From NCBI GenBank assembly GCA_964036155.1, contig OZ038423.1, positions 9,687,249-9,751,248 on the forward strand: DNA of 64,000 nt, given 5' to 3'. The notes below the pieces were generated by a model, which did no database searches, was not told the DNA's origin, and was given only the letters and a program-made list of their open reading frames with translations. The DNA is from Diploscapter coronatus (taxonomy: Eukaryota > Nematoda > Chromadorea > Rhabditida > Rhabditidae). The stretch's first letter is position 1; each line of letters starts with the position of its first letter. The position numbers and the translations under genes were made by a program. This document shows, piece by piece, positions 1 to 11,852 of the stretch.

Positions 1-3000
1 GGCGTTCGTCTTGGAATGAGAAATAGAGGCGAACGATCCACTTCGAATCAGCTTCAGCCAGAATGTCTCGCTCTGCTTTGACGTGAGCATGCTGCAATTT
101 TTATACTTGAAGATTTTCAAATCAGTACAAGTCTTTGTATAATGAAAAATGGGTTCTTTTTTCTTTGTACTCCAAACTTGAAACTTTGCTAAACTTTGAT
201 TCGCATTTCATGAATTCCTACCTGTTGCTTCTTGATGACATCCTTCTTGTTCAGCGTCTTCATTGCGTACGGTTTTCCAGTATCTTTCTGAAGAAAGAAC
301 AATGTTGAAGACCTTCAGAATTGATCAAATCCCCCACCTTCTTAACGAGCGAAACCTTTCCGAAAGCTCCGATTCCTATGCCAGCGATCACCTCGAACAT
401 CTCTCTCGACAATCTCTGCCTTTTCAATCGCATGTACTGGTTTTCTTTGTTGTGAAGCAGCTGAAGGAACTTTTGCTTCATTTGATCGCCCATTTTGATC
501 TCGGACATCTCTCGTTGTAACTAAAGTTTAGACTTGAAGATTTTTGGCTATTGATCGGAAGGGCACCTGTCTATGACGCCGTTCTCGTTCTTTGTACTGT
601 ATCAGCAATCGCTCGACGTGTTGCTCCATGTAGAACTTGAACATTGGTGCTTGGATTGGGGATATGCACTGAAAATGTCTTGATCATCATCGATTTTTTT
701 CCCAGAATGAACCTACATTTTCATACTTCTTATCATCCAATCGTGTCTTGATCGTATCTGGTAACGGCGATGAGCAGCGTCGGATTGATCCTCTGGATTA
801 CAAGATTTTTCTTTTCCAAAGGTTTCTCGATTTCTTACTTTTGCGTTACTGGTTGATGATTTGAACTTGACGCAGAACTTGTCGTTGTGGTGTTACTACC
901 CCGTTTCTGTTGAGCATGCCTTGATGAAGGTGAGTGGTCTCTCGACGTAATGACTCGATTCGGATTCTGATGGTGCGACGAAGAGGCAGTGGATGATGAC
1001 AGAGACGATGTCATCATGTACGACGACGAGGAAGAAGTGACGGAGTTAAGCAGTGGAGAATTCTGCTGTCCGATGGCTTGAACGTAACTCGGGGGAGTTG
1101 CTGATGTCGAAGGTCTTATTCCAAAGGCAGCAGCTGCGGCAGCGGCCCGTTCTTGATGCTGACGAAGTAGAGCCTGCATATCACGGGAAGTCGATGGTCG
1201 AAGCTGAAACTTTGCCTTTTATATAGCTTTGAAGAAATATCCCGAAAGCTGCCCAAATCTATAAAGCCGATGAATGAAAGAGACGAACAGAGGAAATAAT
1301 CTCTTGATTTTTCGAAGAATCATGATTCACGAATTTTCAAATTATACAGAGGATAAAGATGCGCCTGATGGAATTCGATAAATCGATTGCAGGGGAATGA
1401 AAGCCCGATAGTTCATGCTAACGATAGCCCGAATGGTAAGATCATGCTACGAAATGGAATGCTCCCAAGCTATCTAAATTGTCCTACATCTCCAATGTTG
1501 GATTCTGATAGTTGTTTTGAAGAGTACGACCAAGTTTGTTTGGTGGTTACAAATGAAAACTAGAAAATTCGTTAGTGAAAAGTCGAGGTTTTCAAAAGTT
1601 ACCTCATCTTCATAGTTCATCGTCACTCGTTCATCTTCTGGATAGTTTAGCCTCATATTTTGCATTTCCTGGATCATACTTGGCATAGCGAATCGATCAA
1701 TGGGATTTCCGTCTCTGTCCATTTCCAGTAGATAATTTCGTCCGTTCCCCTGAAGAATAACTATTTGAGTTGTGCGGACAGACAGTTTCCCTACCCGAGT
1801 TTGCGGCGTAACGTTGATGTTCACAACGCTCTTGGGCACTCCAGCGAAGTTCTTCATCACGCCTGGAGGAGGCACTGATGAGTGAGCTTGACTGGCATTG
1901 TACGATGGAGGACTCGGCATGTATCCTAAATATCACCAAGTAGAAAAGTCCACGTCAGAAAAATTACCAGAAGTTGTGGCTCGAGGCTGACCGCCCATTG
2001 AAGCTAGCGACGAACTATTTGATCCAGTAGCCATCCTGGTAACCCCAAGAGGCGCAGAAACTGAGCCCTCAGTTGGTGTCTTGTAGAAGTCTCGAATCAA
2101 ATAGCCACCGGTTCTAAAATTCGAAATGCTCAAAGAAATCCACTACTGTCAAGCGGTACATACCCTCCTCCTTGGTCTATAATGATGCTAGGCCGAGGTT
2201 GTTGTCTCATCTGTTGGGAGTGCATGTCCATCTTTTGATGAGGAGACGTGGTCAGTTTGATATGACTCGTTTGGTAGTCACCAGTTAGAGGCGTGTGTTG
2301 CCTAGCGGACGAAGGTGAAGCCGAACTCGCCACGCTATAGGATGGTGGATGGCCTCGCTAGAAATAAAGTTATATTGAGACTAATAAAAACGAGTAGTTA
2401 CCATTCCCCCGTAGGACGGTGAAGGCATTTGAGGCGGTAGTGGAGAGTTTGATCGAGATGATCCGCTGTCTTCATAATTGATGGTCGTCCCTACTGTTAC
2501 TGGATGCAACGCACTATTTCCGTTGCCGTTATTCGTTACTGACTAAAGAGTTTATCGAAGTTGATTTCCTGCAGATTTTTGAATGACTTGCCCTATGGCC
2601 ATTGACATGAGCTGATGAAGACGACGACGACGCCATCTGCCTTTGTTGTTGTATGCTCGCTGATGACGGCGAAGGTTGATCTGGATCGACATACCTGGGA
2701 GGAGGAGGAGGGTTGCTCTGAATTAAGATAATCTTTGACCAAACTATCCGAAAGACTTTTTACATTTGCATTTTTACTACTGGAAGGCGCACTGAGCTGC
2801 TTCAGAAAGTTAGCGGCTGCTTCAACACTTTCATAGTGAACCTTCTTCAGAGCATATGCGGCTGATTCCTGAAAAAATACGTTTGTTGAGAAACTGACGA
2901 TAGCTTGAAATTGTCGCAACATCACAACTTTGCGACCGGAATGAGTTCATAGGAAACGGTCATTGCGCACAAAAGATTTTTGTGCGCAACGACATACACC

Positions 3001-6000
3001 TTTAGTTCATGACGAAAGTTTTCCCAGCAGCTTCACGATCAACGCAAGCTATTTACGCCACGACATTTTCAAATAATCGTATCGATTACGAATTAACCTT
3101 GTCATAGCCCAACTTGGTAAGACTGTCGACCATATGGTTCTTCGTCTCCTGATGCTGTTGGGCTTGTCGATTCTGCAAGATATTTTATAGACATGAATGA
3201 TGACTTTTTGTTTAACCTGGTTATGATCGCCATTCCCGTACGTCGTCCAGGGCTGCAAATCATTGCGGATCTGGGTTAGCTTGTCGCCATGCACGCCCGC
3301 TTTCACTTTCTGAAATATCTCAATTTTATTCCGATTTTAGGAACTTTATTTTGGGCAGAGTAGCTTGAACTTCATCTTTAACTTTACTTCATTCTCTCAG
3401 AAACTTTGCTCAATCCAGATTTAGATCATGGTCATTCGCCACAGAAACAGTACTGATCAAATAGTAATCATTCTCGGATCCCTCATTTGGTATTCGCCCG
3501 CATTTGAACGGCATTGGCGTAATCGCGTCCATTCCCCTTCCTTCATCCCCAATCGACTATGCAATCTGTGTGCAATGCGCGTCCTTCCGACGTTCCCTCT
3601 CCAACTATCACCCAAGGCCGACCTCTACTCTTTATGCCCATTTTACTCGCATTTTCTCACCATCCGTATTTTCTCTCTAAACGGAGATTCGTTTATCTCC
3701 AAAAATTCTGACCGAATAGAAGGAAAGAAGGCTTCGCCGACAATATCTTTTGTGGAAGCGATAAGATCGTTCAGATTCTTCTTTGCTTTGAAACCGAATG
3801 CCTTTACATCTTCTCCGAAGGATGAAATTCAAAATTCAAGAAAGTAACAGGAAGGAATATGGCATTTTTTCCCTATGTTTTTCTTATGTAAAAATTATGT
3901 CACTAATTCCTTGAACATCTTCGATCAAAACTTTCGATTGACAGTTCCTCAGGACCAGCAATTTTTCTATAAAAATATGATGTGATCGGATTAGTTCTGC
4001 GTGGTCGGAAGTCTTCATTTTTACTCCCCCACTCTAACAGCTAGTAAAAATTGTGCATTCCATTTCAATTGTTCACCATCGATAATCAGACTGACTTTTC
4101 TTTTCCTTGCATTTTTGTGCGTACAAACAGATTTGTAATGCCTTATCACGAGTGTGCTGCGGCTGTGTTCGTATGGGCATTTCTATTTATAGAATGACGG
4201 AGAAATAGAATGGGGAAAGAAACGATGGAATGCCATTCGTATTGGTGCATTGTTATTTCCGTTGGTAAATATGACTGAAAAGAGAAGGGTTTGCTTGTAT
4301 TTTGGTTAACTGATCGAGAGAGATCTACTTTATCGCCAATTGGGGGTTAAGATTTTTTTTTTTAAATTGTCACAATTTTAGTACTTGCTCTCATATTTGT
4401 TGAAGATACGAGCGTAATAAGATGTGTAATTTCAGCCATACTTATTTGATTAAAATTCTTTTTCCTATCCAAAAATTATGCTCTCATCAAGAAATTTTAT
4501 ATGTGCCCAATCAATCGTAAGCGCCGGTATGCAGCCTTATTTCCGAATTTTATATCAAATTTTGAGTTTCGATTTCAATTGGGAATTTGAACCGTCCAGT
4601 TCTCTTTCCTTTCTCACCCTTCCCCAAGTCTGACGTGATTTGGACGAATTTGTCATCGCTCGCGCGTCTTATGAATGATAAACTTTATGCATAGAGAACG
4701 CAAATGATCAAATTTTAATATGCGAAAGTTGCAGTGATAAAGAATGTATGGGAATTTGTTACTGGAGAAGTTCAAAAATCATACAGTCATAAGAAAATCT
4801 GTAGAACTCATGCAGTGGACAATTCTCTATACAACACCAGGACATGACTTCTGACTGTCATATTCTGACACCAAAAAATTTCGATTCAGAAATGATTCTC
4901 ATCAGGGTGCTCAAAGACTAAAATTTTAAAAACTCGAAGTCAAAGACAAAAACAAAACTTCGTCCAGCCCTGAGTCTCATCAGTGGTCACTTTAGTATGC
5001 AGGTCAAAAATTGACCAACCTTTCTGGGAACCGAATTTTTGAACACCTTGCATTACTCAACAGCAAGATCTTCAGGCTTGTTCAAATGACGTTCTTGTGA
5101 AGTAATATTGATATGTGTGTTTGTCTGCAAGATTGTGGCACGAAAAATAGTCTGACTCTTAGATTTCTAGACGAGATGAAAGTAGACAGAATCATTTCGG
5201 AGTTTTGAATTCGATTTGAGCTTCCTCTCCGTCTCTCGTCCTCAAAAGAATGCAGCTTTTGGGAGAAGACTAGAGATTCTTGCTTGTCATCGTAAAAGAG
5301 AAGAACAGCTCTGTTGACACAAGTTATGACCGCTGTATTCTGCTGACGTTTTTTCTCCTTGAGATTTCTCAAATGCCATTATCTTCGAGATTCATTTTAT
5401 CTTTGATCTTATCATCGATCGGAAGTTTGGTGAAAATCTTCGGCCGATAGTTCATCCAGGATGATCCAATAAAATTTAATAATTTGGAAGTGTACCTTCT
5501 TCGTAATATTTTTGCACGAGAAAGAACACGTTCTCCTATGAAGGGATGTCTTTTCATGTTATACCATATGCTATGATACAGTAAAATTTGCATGTAGATG
5601 TAAAATCCAACTATGGCCCGTGTTCAGCAGATACGTCTACTCGGAAATCACTACGAACCTTGCACCGATGGCAGCACGAATTGAATCAGCACCGATGAGT
5701 CCAAGGTGATAGAAAATTTGAGAGCTTGAAAGTATCAGTCGCCTGGAACAGCTGACTTGATGCATCAAAGAGGCAGAGCGCTAAGAAATAGCACGGCTCA
5801 GAGAGATCAAAAAGATGTCAGAGATATTATAGCCGAAGGCCTACTTCGTTCCATATCATCCATAGGAGAATCTATCGATCCAACTGCAAAAAGCGATCGC
5901 GAACCGAGTGAAAGTCCTAGAGAAGATAAGGAATCAGTATGAGAGAAGCCCCGACAAGCAGAGGAATTCCCCACCGGCGATCTCCCGCACTGATTGCAGC

Positions 6001-8433
6001 AGAAGGCAGGCTGCAAAACAATACGCCTCAAGTAAGCAAAGCGAGAAGGTGAACGGGAAAAGACGCAGAACGGAAAAAAGCCGAGTAATTTTAGGAATTT
6101 TTCCGTGTTTCGGGAAGATCTTTGCTGATGCGGCGAGTTGTCGCACCACCGAAATGAAACACAGCGCATTCCACACGGCAAGAGTTCGGACAACACCCTC
6201 TAGTTTGCAGCGGCATTTTTCGAACGATGAATTTGAAGGATTCGAAATATTTCCGCATTTTTCAAGAGCGAAAATATTAAGATCTGCAGAATTCGTGTAA
6301 AAATCTATAAAAAAAAAACAAAAAAAAAAGAACAAAGCTGATCTTCATCACTGAAAACCGTGTTTGAATTTTACGGGGATAAAAGCTTATTCCAATTTCC
6401 TGATTCAAAATTGATCTTTCATTTTTCCCTGGATTCAGAATGTTATAATTTTGTCAGCATTTTTTTATACCAAACCTCGCTTTAGTTAGTTCAGATGCTC
6501 AGTTGCGATATGATGAATTTTCATTTCACTTATCGGCCAAAAATCAACCGTGCTGCAAAAAAATCCTCGAGAGAGAAAGTATGCGCAACCGAATCGAAAC
6601 GTGGAATTCCGCGAATTCCGCTCGTCGAAATCATCGCCATGACACGAGGTTTTCTGGGTGCGCGGTGCGATTTTTCGCCCATTTCCTGTGCGCCGCGGTC
6701 GGTCCATTGTATTTGAGATGCGCATTGGGAAAATGCGCTGAAAATGACAAAATCAAATTCTCGACACGGAAAATCATCGTCAATCGTCGAAAGGAATGCG
6801 GTCTGTTGCGAGTGTGATTTGATGAATGAATGAATCAAAAGAAGGAAGAAATTTGATCGTCGCTCGTCCGAGAACTAGCAAAAAATGATCGAATGTATTT
6901 TTGTCCAAAGAATTTCTAAATATCGCCAAATTTGGACCCATTCCTTAGAGAAAGTCAGAAAAATTCAACGGAAACTAAAAATGAACGTGACTTCCTTCAA
7001 GTCCTTTTCAAGATTTTTTCCTGGTGGAGAAAAACCACAGGAAAATTCTAAACCAAATTAGTACCTCGAAATATCTCGACGATTACGTGTCGAGTAGAGA
7101 TATTTCCGGTTCTCTTTTCGATTGACCGAGAAAATTGAAATTTAACCTTGAATGAGCCGTGTAATCGGGAAGGCGTCGCTCAAAAATCTTTTCTGAAAAA
7201 TCATCGACGGAGAATTCTCGAGAATTTGCGCAAAGAAATTGACCGTGATCGGTGCGCTACAGATTTGAAATAGATTCGGTGTTGTTTTTCATCCAAATCT
7301 GGTCCTTGATCTCATTTTTCTCGTTCTTTTTACTCTCTCACTTTCAGACGCTCTCCAGCTTATGAAGCAAATTATGCCAAAAATTCTCCTCCTAATGGAG
7401 AGTTGAAACCGTCGTCGGTTGATCTCCTCGAATTCAACGTACTATAACTGCCGCTACAGTCACTGTACTCGGCTCGCCATCTAAAGCCAGATGCTTCAGG
7501 GGAAGGAGAAGTGAGAGAACGGTTTAAAGTGAGAGGGCGAATGCGAAGCTGGAAAAATGAGAACTAGGACCAGGTTTGGATGAGAAACGATATAAATTCT
7601 CGAAAGCAACGTCGTATCTTTTTCAAATTGAAAAAGTTGCCAAATTTTCGCGCAATGGTAAAATTGTCAATCTTAAAGAAGAAAACCTATAGCATGATTT
7701 ATTGAAAATCGCAGCTTAGCCCAGTTTCAAACTATGACTAAGCTCTGGTCGAATGTCATTGAGATAAATCTTTGACCTCGTTTTATTATCTTGATAAAGT
7801 TGGAAGATCGAAAGAATTCACGGTTTCGAAAGTCCAAATCGCAATCTTCACTTTTTGCTCTCTCGATTTCTTTTCCGACCGGCTGCTAAACCGTATCTAA
7901 TCTCTGCAAAGCTCATTGCAAAAGCGGATCGTGCTCAAAAATCGTTAATTTGTTGATAACGCGGAGGGAAACGATTAGAGAATTTTAATTGCCAGCCAAA
8001 CAATCGATTTTTGATAGTTATTACTTGAAAAAGAATAGTAATCGAGATTTTATGCACTACACATAAAAATAGGAAATTCGTCATAAAAGAAATATGCGGC
8101 ATGATAATTACGTCAGACCGGTTTCAGGAGAAGGTTAAAGGAGAATGCATTTTCAAACTATCTAATTTTCTCTCTATTTAAAACTACTAATAAGAAAGTC
8201 AAAAGTGAATCGGATGAAGATATTATGAAACATGTCGCTATTGTTTTCATGAAAGGTTGCACTACTTCAAATTTTAGAAATCTTGACCAGGCACTGAAGT
8301 GCAAATATTTTTGCATTCAACTTTCATGGCCAACTACTGAGAGCCCATCTAGCATATCTATATTTATCTGTAAAAAGTAAATATAAACAAATGTGCATAC
8401 CTGATTTCCAGTTTCGGATCTAGCCGGCCGCAT
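1..8433 (-). CDS. wts-1: Warts/LATS Hippo-pathway kinase, C-terminus cut by window edge
   Basis: Serine/threonine kinase of the NDR/LATS family, which phosphorylates Yorkie/YAP and is activated through MOB1. On the minus strand the protein reads, in order: a conserved LATS N-terminal motif ([11 protein letters not shown], 3217-3309); a UBA domain split over 3172-3098 and about 2870-2760 (LTKLGYDK then ESAAYALKK); a PPPPPR stretch; low-complexity Ser/Gln/Ala regions; three PPSY motifs near 2330, 1905 and 1090, expected to bind WW domains; the MOB-binding helix ([13 protein letters not shown], about 600-640); then the kinase start with IGIGAFGKV (about 380), [10 protein letters not shown] and [14 protein letters not shown] up to position 1. 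The catalytic loop, DFG and hydrophobic motif lie outside the window. The 5' end is inferred. An ATG at 8433 opens [11 protein letters not shown] with a GTATGC donor at 8400, phase 0, which matches the phase-0 acceptor before 3309; intron 1 would be 5.1 kb. Identity is very sure, the first exon is not. Confidence 0.93.
3310..8400. other. Putative 5.1 kb first intron of wts-1
   Basis: No gene is convincingly supported here. The stretch is AT-rich with scattered ORFs on both strands. Two pieces look exon-like on the plus strand. One is 5739-5942, after a GTATCAG acceptor, open as [13 protein letters not shown] and ending KESV-stop. The other is 7349-7446, after a long pyrimidine-rich CTCTCACTTTCAG acceptor, open as [15 protein letters not shown] and ending in TAA. 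I could not join them into one phase-consistent gene. Confidence 0.4.
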
Positions 8434-8640
8434 AGCATGGCCGTGTGTAAGTTAGGTGGTAGGGTGGCTGTCCGTGGTGTGGTTGCGTTGCTCCGTCCCT
8501 CTGTCGTTCCTCGTTGAGCAATTCGCGTCGCTGCTAACACCGCCGAGAGCCGAGCGAAGCGCTGCTGTGCTCTATTTCACCCGCAGCGGACTGCGATCTG
8601 CGATACGACCAACCACCGACACAAATATCGATTGACCTGC
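8434..8640 (-). promoter_or_regulatory. GC-rich island upstream of the inferred wts-1 start
   Basis: An unusually GC-rich block for this window, with CCGCCGAGAGCCGAGCGAAG-like sequence, sits directly upstream of the inferred ATG of wts-1. It is a plausible 5' UTR or promoter. The role is inferred only from composition and position. Confidence 0.3.
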
Positions 8641-11600
8641 AAAATCAGCGGTAAGTCAACACGACACGACACACAACGCTCGTAGGCTGAATTGACGAAT
8701 CGAAAAAAGAATCGAATTGAATCGAAGCATTTGTAGTTCGGAAAGAATTGCATAGATCGAAGATAAATGGAAGATTGATCAATGAAAATCATGAAAAATC
8801 GAATGAAGACGAAAAACTGGTTTGAAGCTAAGTTGAAACATAATTTAAGATTGTTGTAGTTCAAAAAGAGTTGTATAGATAGAGAATAACTTGATTATTG
8901 ATCAATGGAAATCTATGGAAGATCGAATGAAAGTCAATGAAATAAATACACTGATTTGAAGTTCAATTGATGTTGAATTTTGATTGTCTGAGAAATACAT
9001 TACAGACCAGTTAAATTTTATGGAGGTTTATAAAAAAAATTCTGCAAAACCAGACAAATTAGTTTGTTTTTCAAAAAAAATTTCTGTAAAAATAAATGAT
9101 GAAAGTACAATTTCACCAATTTTCCCATCAAATCAAAGAAGTAGAAATGCTCGACTCCGCCTCGTGTACTTTTTCTCTGGTCACATAATCAAAAATCGCT
9201 ATTTTTCATTGAAGAAAAAACATGTGATAATTTTCAAATTAAAGTTAATTGAATCAAAATAGAGTTGATTTGATTTCGATATGATCATTGATTTTCCTTA
9301 GATTTCAAATCAACTTCAAGCAAAATTTTAGCATAGTTTATATGAATGGACGGTGCGTTGATGAATCGATAGAGAGAAAAATCGATAAACGAAGCTATAG
9401 GCACATACATACACACACACCTGACCAGCAGCAAAAATAAAAAGGCAAATTTGAAAGAATGGAGAGAAGAGAGGGAAAGAAAGAAAGAATGGCAAAGTTT
9501 GGGAGAGAATGGGAGAGGATAGGCGAGATAGCAGCGAGAGGAAAGATATTGTCTCTTTCTTTCTCTCCTTTTCCTCCCATTATTTCTTTTCTCTCTCCCT
9601 CGTCCTAACGCACCTTTTGTCTACCTGCATTCCTTTCTCTCTTCCTCTGATTTTTAAGCATTCTTTCGCTTCTTTTCTCTCTCTTCAAATCGATGTGCTA
9701 TTTCTATCAATCTTTATCTCGATCATTTTATCGGCCGGTGGTGCAGTGCTTTTGCCTAACCTTTAATTGGAAATGTCGAAATGAAATACGAATTTCGACC
9801 GAATGAAATCATCGATGAAAATAGTGGATGAAGAAAGAGAATAGAGGACACAGTTATCGGTTGATTTGTACACAGAAACGTCGAAGTTGGAAATTTAGAT
9901 CATAAAATTTTTTGAACTTCAAAATATTGCTGCGAAGAAAATTCTAGAATTTTCTTGGAAAGAAAACATTTGGAACGAAGCCGGGATTTGAAAATTTCTA
10001 GATTATTATTGCTGAAAAATATTGGAGCTCATAGACAAAGTTCGAAGAGTGGAATGAAAATTCTGGAACAATCAGGGAAATAAACTCCATAGGATGGTTC
10101 TAGAAATGTTCATAAATAAAAGCTAAGAACGATTGTTGAACTGTAACGAAATGCCGCACAGTTCAATATTTCTATGGAAGAGATTAGAAAGATCAAGAAT
10201 ATGGAACCCCTAAAATGAAAAAAAGACATTTGACATCTTGTGATGTTCACAGTAAAAATGAATACATTTGATAAGGAAAGTTCAGTGATAATTTTCTTGG
10301 AAAGTACGCAGAATAGATCAATAAGTTTATCAGTTCTGCGAATCTTCGCTGCAAATTATTTGCGCCATAGAAAAATATCGCGAAATGCGAACCTTGTATT
10401 TCCATATAGATTGAAATCTCGAATCGAGAATATTACTAATCGGCAGAATTGAATTAGATCAAATCTAAATCCAAAAATTCTGCCACGTTTAAAAGATCAT
10501 TTTTCATTAATTAGGGCGAAGTTATTTTTTAGATTCTCATAAATATGGTATGATAATGAGTTTATCATGCACATTTTGAGCAGGAATGCCCACAGGTACT
10601 GGAAAATCGTACCTGTACCTTACTAAATCCTAAATTTTCGTACCTTTAACCTGTTTTTTTTCTATAGCTAAAGAAAAATTCCGTACCTGTGGGCATTCCT
10701 GATGATGAGGTGTATTTTTCTGTCTGCAATCATACTAAATCTAAGTTTCTATTTTGCTCTTCAGTATGATCTGCTATGCAAAACGATACATTCGATAGGT
10801 GTGCCACGTATTTTCAAGCACAATAGGAAGAAAGTTCCGCATATTGTAATTCGAAATTTATGTGGAGAATCGCTATTTGCTTTTGAGCAGATGGTCCCAA
10901 AATATAAAAGTTGATCTTGTTTGAGGAGTTTCCCAAACGTGCGACACGTAAGTTCCACATTTCCGAAAATTCCCAATTTTCATCAAATATTGAAATTTTG
11001 GGAATTGTTCGCCTGTTTGACTTGTGGAGGACGAATAAAGTCAAAATCCCTAAAATTTGATGAATTTTCTTCTAAATTTGGAAAGAATGCCTTGAAATTA
11101 ATAATATTATAACGATTTTTATATAATTTATAAAACCTGCTAAATATCGACTCTCTTGATCTATTTATGTCTTCCTATGTCTCGTCCTCTCTTCACTTCC
11201 CGCACTCTCTCGTTCAGAAGCATACTCTTTCATTCACCATGTACACTTCCCCTCTTCTATGCGTCCTATTTCCAGTTTAATTCTTTCATTTTTAAACTAT
11301 CCCCTGGTTTTTTTTTCGTATCGTCGATTTTCTCGAAGAATATACATCGACAACATCTTCAAAATCTCCAGGGCGATGACACTATTTTAAAATTGCATCT
11401 AGTTTTTTTTCTCTCTAAAGCCTTTCTAAAATTGATTTGTCGTGTTATTTTATTTCAATTAGATATTTTTTCGAGTTGTTTCAGTTTTAAATTAACAACA
11501 AGTAAATTCATTAATTTGGCGACACATTATAGCAAGTTATAATCACTAAATTGTATTATCTTTACACGGTATCGAATATTTCATATTGATTTAATTTAAT

Positions 11601-11852
11601 TTATTTTTTTTTAATTTAGGCTTTTCAAGCTTATAAATTTCAGCAGTACTGAACTGCATCAAACTTGGTTAGTATTCCAATCGAAAACGACGTCGCTATA
11701 AAAATTGATCTTAATATTCATAAGTCGATGTTTTCAACCAATTCTTCGAGTAGGAAGCCGCTATTGAGGTAATTGCCCTACTTACTCTAATCAGTTGCCG
11801 TAATTATCCTGCTTAATTACTCCAATTAAGAACGAACTCCGAACGCCCTACC
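8641..11852. other. Intergenic region between divergent wts-1 and GOLM-like genes
   Basis: No coding exon is recognised. It holds a long purine-rich run (about 9450-9545) followed by a pyrimidine-rich run (about 9550-9690), and one short inverted-repeat element at 10581-10701. It presumably carries regulatory sequence for the two divergent flanking genes. Confidence 0.4.
10581..10701. repeat. 121 bp inverted-repeat element (MITE-like)
   Basis: The 19-base ends are exact inverted copies: CAGGAATGCCCACAGGTAC at 10581-10599 and its reverse complement at 10683-10701. The interior is AT-rich and has no ORF. This is typical of a small non-autonomous element. No clear target-site duplication was identified. 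Confidence 0.65.

Noticed and set aside
5807..6335. Minus-strand ORFs of 129 and 133 codons
   Set aside because: They overlap an exon-like plus-strand frame, and the composition (Phe/Ser/Arg runs) looks like a shadow.
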